The position numbers and the translations under genes were made by a program. The notes under the pieces are model-generated. The model ran no database searches. It was not told the origin of the DNA and saw only the letters and a program-made list of their open reading frames with translations. 56,757 nucleotides of DNA from assembly GCA_009731375.1 (NCBI GenBank), contig BJOX01000335.1, positions 523,486-580,242 on the forward strand, read 5' to 3'. The DNA comes from Paulinella micropora (taxonomy: Eukaryota > Cercozoa > Imbricatea > Euglyphida). Below, in pieces: positions 53,870 through 56,757 of the stretch; positions within the stretch are counted from its first letter, which is position 1; the number at the start of each line of letters is the position of its first letter.

Positions 53870-56757
53870 ATGAGCCTTCCAGCCTCATTTCCTCGCCCCA
53901 ATTACGACCTGGTCAGTCAGGAAGTCTACCACCGAGAGGAATGCCTCAACATCTCTCGTACGCTGCGCACCAACCTCAAGGTCCCCTTCACAGACACATA
54001 CAGGAAGGCCCTCAAGGACGGCTCGGCCAAGAAGCTCTCGCCCCAGACGGACGGAATCAGCCGCGCCCACTTCATTAAGGTCGTACTAATGACTTTAAAT
54101 AAGGACCTCGGCCCCCTCTTAGCGAAAGCAGTAAAGGACTGCCTTCTCAATCTTGAGGAGGAGCCTTTTCTCCCCATGCAGTTCCTTGAGCAGATGGTAG
54201 ATTATTGGTTGGACCCATCCACTTTCCATAAGTGGACCGCTTATAGAGGTGAGAGAGACCTAGCTATAAGTAGGTACAACGACCTTGCGAAAAAGGTCGG
54301 TTGGTTACGTCCCCGGACAACGTCCCCAGCTCCATACGCTACGTGAAGATTCCGGCACCAGCGGCCACGGCGGCTCCTACCATGGGCCCAACTCGCCCCC
54401 CGCTGGCAGGAGCAACGACTACGACCACGACTACGACTACGACTACGGCTACAGCTACAGCAGCGACGATGCCTCCGGCTACGGCGGCAGCATCGTCATC
54501 GCGCTTCATGGCTGCCCCCGCCCCGGTAAGGTTCCCCCAAACTGGCTCCCAACGCTTTGGTGGCCCCATCACAGCCTTCCCAGGTCGACCCTCTCGCCCT
54601 TCAGGAAGTAGTTTGGGCCCCATAGGCGGGTCAGAGGCACAGCATTCTCTGTTTTCCCGACCGAGACCGACTGCTGACGGGGCATTTTCCCCACTAGCAT
54701 CAGAGTATGGTTCATCCCCGACCCCGAGGTTTTCTCAACGGAGCCCAAGCTTCCCGGGATCATTCGCCTCCCCTCCGGACTCCCGGTACGAAGACAGCGG
54801 CGCGCTTTTTGTCTCCCCATACGGAAGGGTAGTCGAGGAGGAAGAAGAGTCGAAAGGCCTCTGTTCTCTTTCTCCCCCGAGCGAGGAGCAGAGCCAGCCG
54901 ACGGTGATAGCCTCCCCCTATCCCCCCGAGTCGGGCAGACTGAGTCCTCAAGCCGACCCCGTTCTGCCCCCACGTATCGTGACTTTCTCCACAGTTAATC
55001 GCTCCCGCCAGCTGGTGGGAGCGACGAAGATGGAGAGACCGGGACGGCGGTCGCGGAAACCCCAGCCTCCGCAGCGGTCACGCCAGAGGTAGCCGGAACG
55101 GCTTTAGCCAGCCCAGCTGCCCCGACGATCGAAGCGGAGGAGGAGAACCCGTCTGGGAGCAGAGCAACAACTAGTGCATCCTCTAGTAGTGGCAAGCAGC
55201 CCTCGTCGAGTAGTTCCGAGCCGTCACGTACCCGGAATGGTATACGCTTTAGTGGCAGCACCGTCCTTATGATGGTTGCGCCATTTGAGTCTGTTACCGA
55301 ACGGAACCAACGCCGCATGCGGGAGATCAAAAAGCTTAAGTTCGACCACATATCATTAGGATACACCTTGCGCCTGTTTCTTTCCTATCTTTCCCTTTTT
55401 ATGACCCAGCCTGAGGCCGAGATCTTCCTCAACGCGTGGTCGGCAAGAACTTCTTCCAAAGACTCCTACATGAAGTCTCTGCAGCTCTTGCCTAGTGGCC
55501 GAGGAATCCCATAAGTATGAGGTAGCCCGGCGATGTGTCTCCCCTATGGAGATACAGCACATAGAAGCTCTGCAGATAGAAAGGAAGAAGCGGGGCATTC
55601 CGCCGACACGCACGTTGGAAGAGATGAGGTACTTCATCCTCAAGGCTAACCCGCGTACCTTGACGGATTGGGACCCCAAGATGATCCTGACGGCACCGGA
55701 ATCCGACTGCGGCCGGCGCCCTCCTCGTAAGGAGAGTAGCACGAGGAAGCCAAGCACCAAATGGCCCCGTGACATCCCCTCGGGTAGTCAGCTGCAGGTC
55801 GTGGCGAGGCAAGCTCCGACGTCCCATCAGCAGAACAAGCCGAAGTCTGGCCCGGGCCTGGACCAACGCAAGGGCTCTTCGCCTTCGAGTTCGTCAGGCG
55901 GGCGTACAACCAAGACTGCACGCTTTTCTGGGGCCAACGCGATCAAGATCGCCAAGCCGGCCCAGTGGACGAAGGACCCCGCCAAGGAGAACCGCACGCC
56001 GCACAACAAGAGCTCCGAGCCCTGCGCCTACTGTCAACACTTCGGCAAGGTCGACAAACCAAATCATACACTCGAAGTCTGCAGGACACGCACGCGCGAT
56101 CCGGAGAAGGGGCTCAACTCGCATTGGTGCACCCCGCGGGCCGGGAAGCAACGCGCTGGCCCCGGACAGAAGGATCGACGCGGAAAGGACCGCAAGGAAC
56201 GCAAGGATGCCCATATGGCGGCGGTGATGGCGGCTCAAGCGACGGTAGACGACCCTAGCCAGGTAAGCACCCATAATATATTGGACGACGGGACTGACAC
56301 GGCTCTTGAATGCCGTTATGTCGCTCCCGTACGACTTCGTAAGGCAAATGTCCTCCAAGGACGGGTCCTGGCTATTGCCGGACTGGATCAGACCGCCGAC
56401 AAGGCTATCGACATCTTTGTCATAGTTGACACAGGATGTAATACCTTGGGGCTGATCCACCCACGCTTGTCCTCCAAGATGGGCCTAACTGAAATGGATT
56501 TGCCCATCCTGACAGCCCGCACGGCTCAAGGGATCATAACTATGGTCAGAGGCATACGTCTCTACATCCAAGTCCTCCCTACAAGAGGCTGGGATGAGAT
56601 TTACCTCTACACCTCCCAGCATGTTCCCCGGGAGCGGATATTCTACTTGGCACTGCCCTTATCATGCAGACCAACATATCCACGGTTGCCCTTTTCACCC
56701 GTATAGCAGCTGGCCAACAGTGGCCGGCCGTGCCGACACGGGCGGAGGACGAACAAA
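53870..56757 (+). mobile_element. Decayed gag-protease retroelement, runs off window
   Basis: From ATG at 53870, an apparent gag begins (MSLPASFPRPNYD). Frames change near 54,290, 54,480, 55,010, 55,500 and 56,650. In order: a matrix/capsid-like region, a low-complexity Tyr/Asp or Thr/Ala-rich linker (54,400-54,480), a Ser/Pro-rich region, then a further gag segment. A zinc-knuckle-like motif (C-x2-C-x10-H-x4-C, 56,023-56,082) and a retroviral-type aspartic protease start (VDTGCN, Asp codon at 56428) follow. Reverse transcriptase and integrase would lie beyond the window. No LTR was recognised, so its class is unsettled. Many breaks imply an inactive copy. It starts about 170 bp from the histone gene, on the other strand. 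Confidence 0.6.

Overview
The window looks like nuclear DNA of an unidentified eukaryote, probably a protist. A gene at the left edge (3-3643) has at least four short GT-AG introns of 53-111 bp. The right edge (53870 to the end) is a decayed gag-protease retroelement, and microsatellites and foldback repeats are frequent. The assembly is gapped: 13 gaps of exactly 10 N, plus longer gaps at 12903-13137, 18095-18662, 25644-26395, 27264-27387 and 51080-51105.

Between these edges, from about 5.2 to 53.7 kb, lies a different kind of DNA. It has mostly GC-rich, apparently intronless genes on both strands, separated by low-complexity spacers with striking poly-G/poly-C tracts. From left to right it holds: two BspA-like (DUF285) surface proteins; an unknown ORF (8096-9785); a Cys-tailed protein with a paralog at 27.5 kb; a MYND zinc-finger protein; a Rossmann/FtsJ-like methyltransferase; two small unknown ORFs; a large Ser/Ala/Pro-tailed protein; a portal-like protein (about 23.9-25.3 kb); a multi-membrane-span protein; a protein-kinase-like gene; an unknown ORF; an AlkB-like dioxygenase; a Cys-rich unknown; a giant (about 2,890 codons) Cys-rich EGF/FG-GAP protein; a repeat-rich zone; a duplicated zinc-ribbon family; a four-helix membrane protein; and a histone-H4-like protein with an acidic tail.

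A portal-like protein, a divergent histone, a methyltransferase, an AlkB homolog and large secreted or adhesive proteins together suggest an endogenised large double-stranded DNA virus. A duplodnavirus-like one (herpes- or mirusvirus-like) is suggested mainly by the portal call. This is inference from motifs read by eye; no terminase, major capsid or polymerase gene was seen here.

Many genes carry frameshifts, and at least five have a single in-frame stop inside an otherwise open frame. All three stop codons occur. Some frameshifts sit in homopolymers and may be assembly errors, while others (a 28-bp tandem duplication, partial gene copies) look like real decay. Several families are present as one fairly complete copy plus one broken copy (DUF285, zinc-ribbon family, large 18.7-22.8 kb gene). 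Functional calls rest on visible motifs only.
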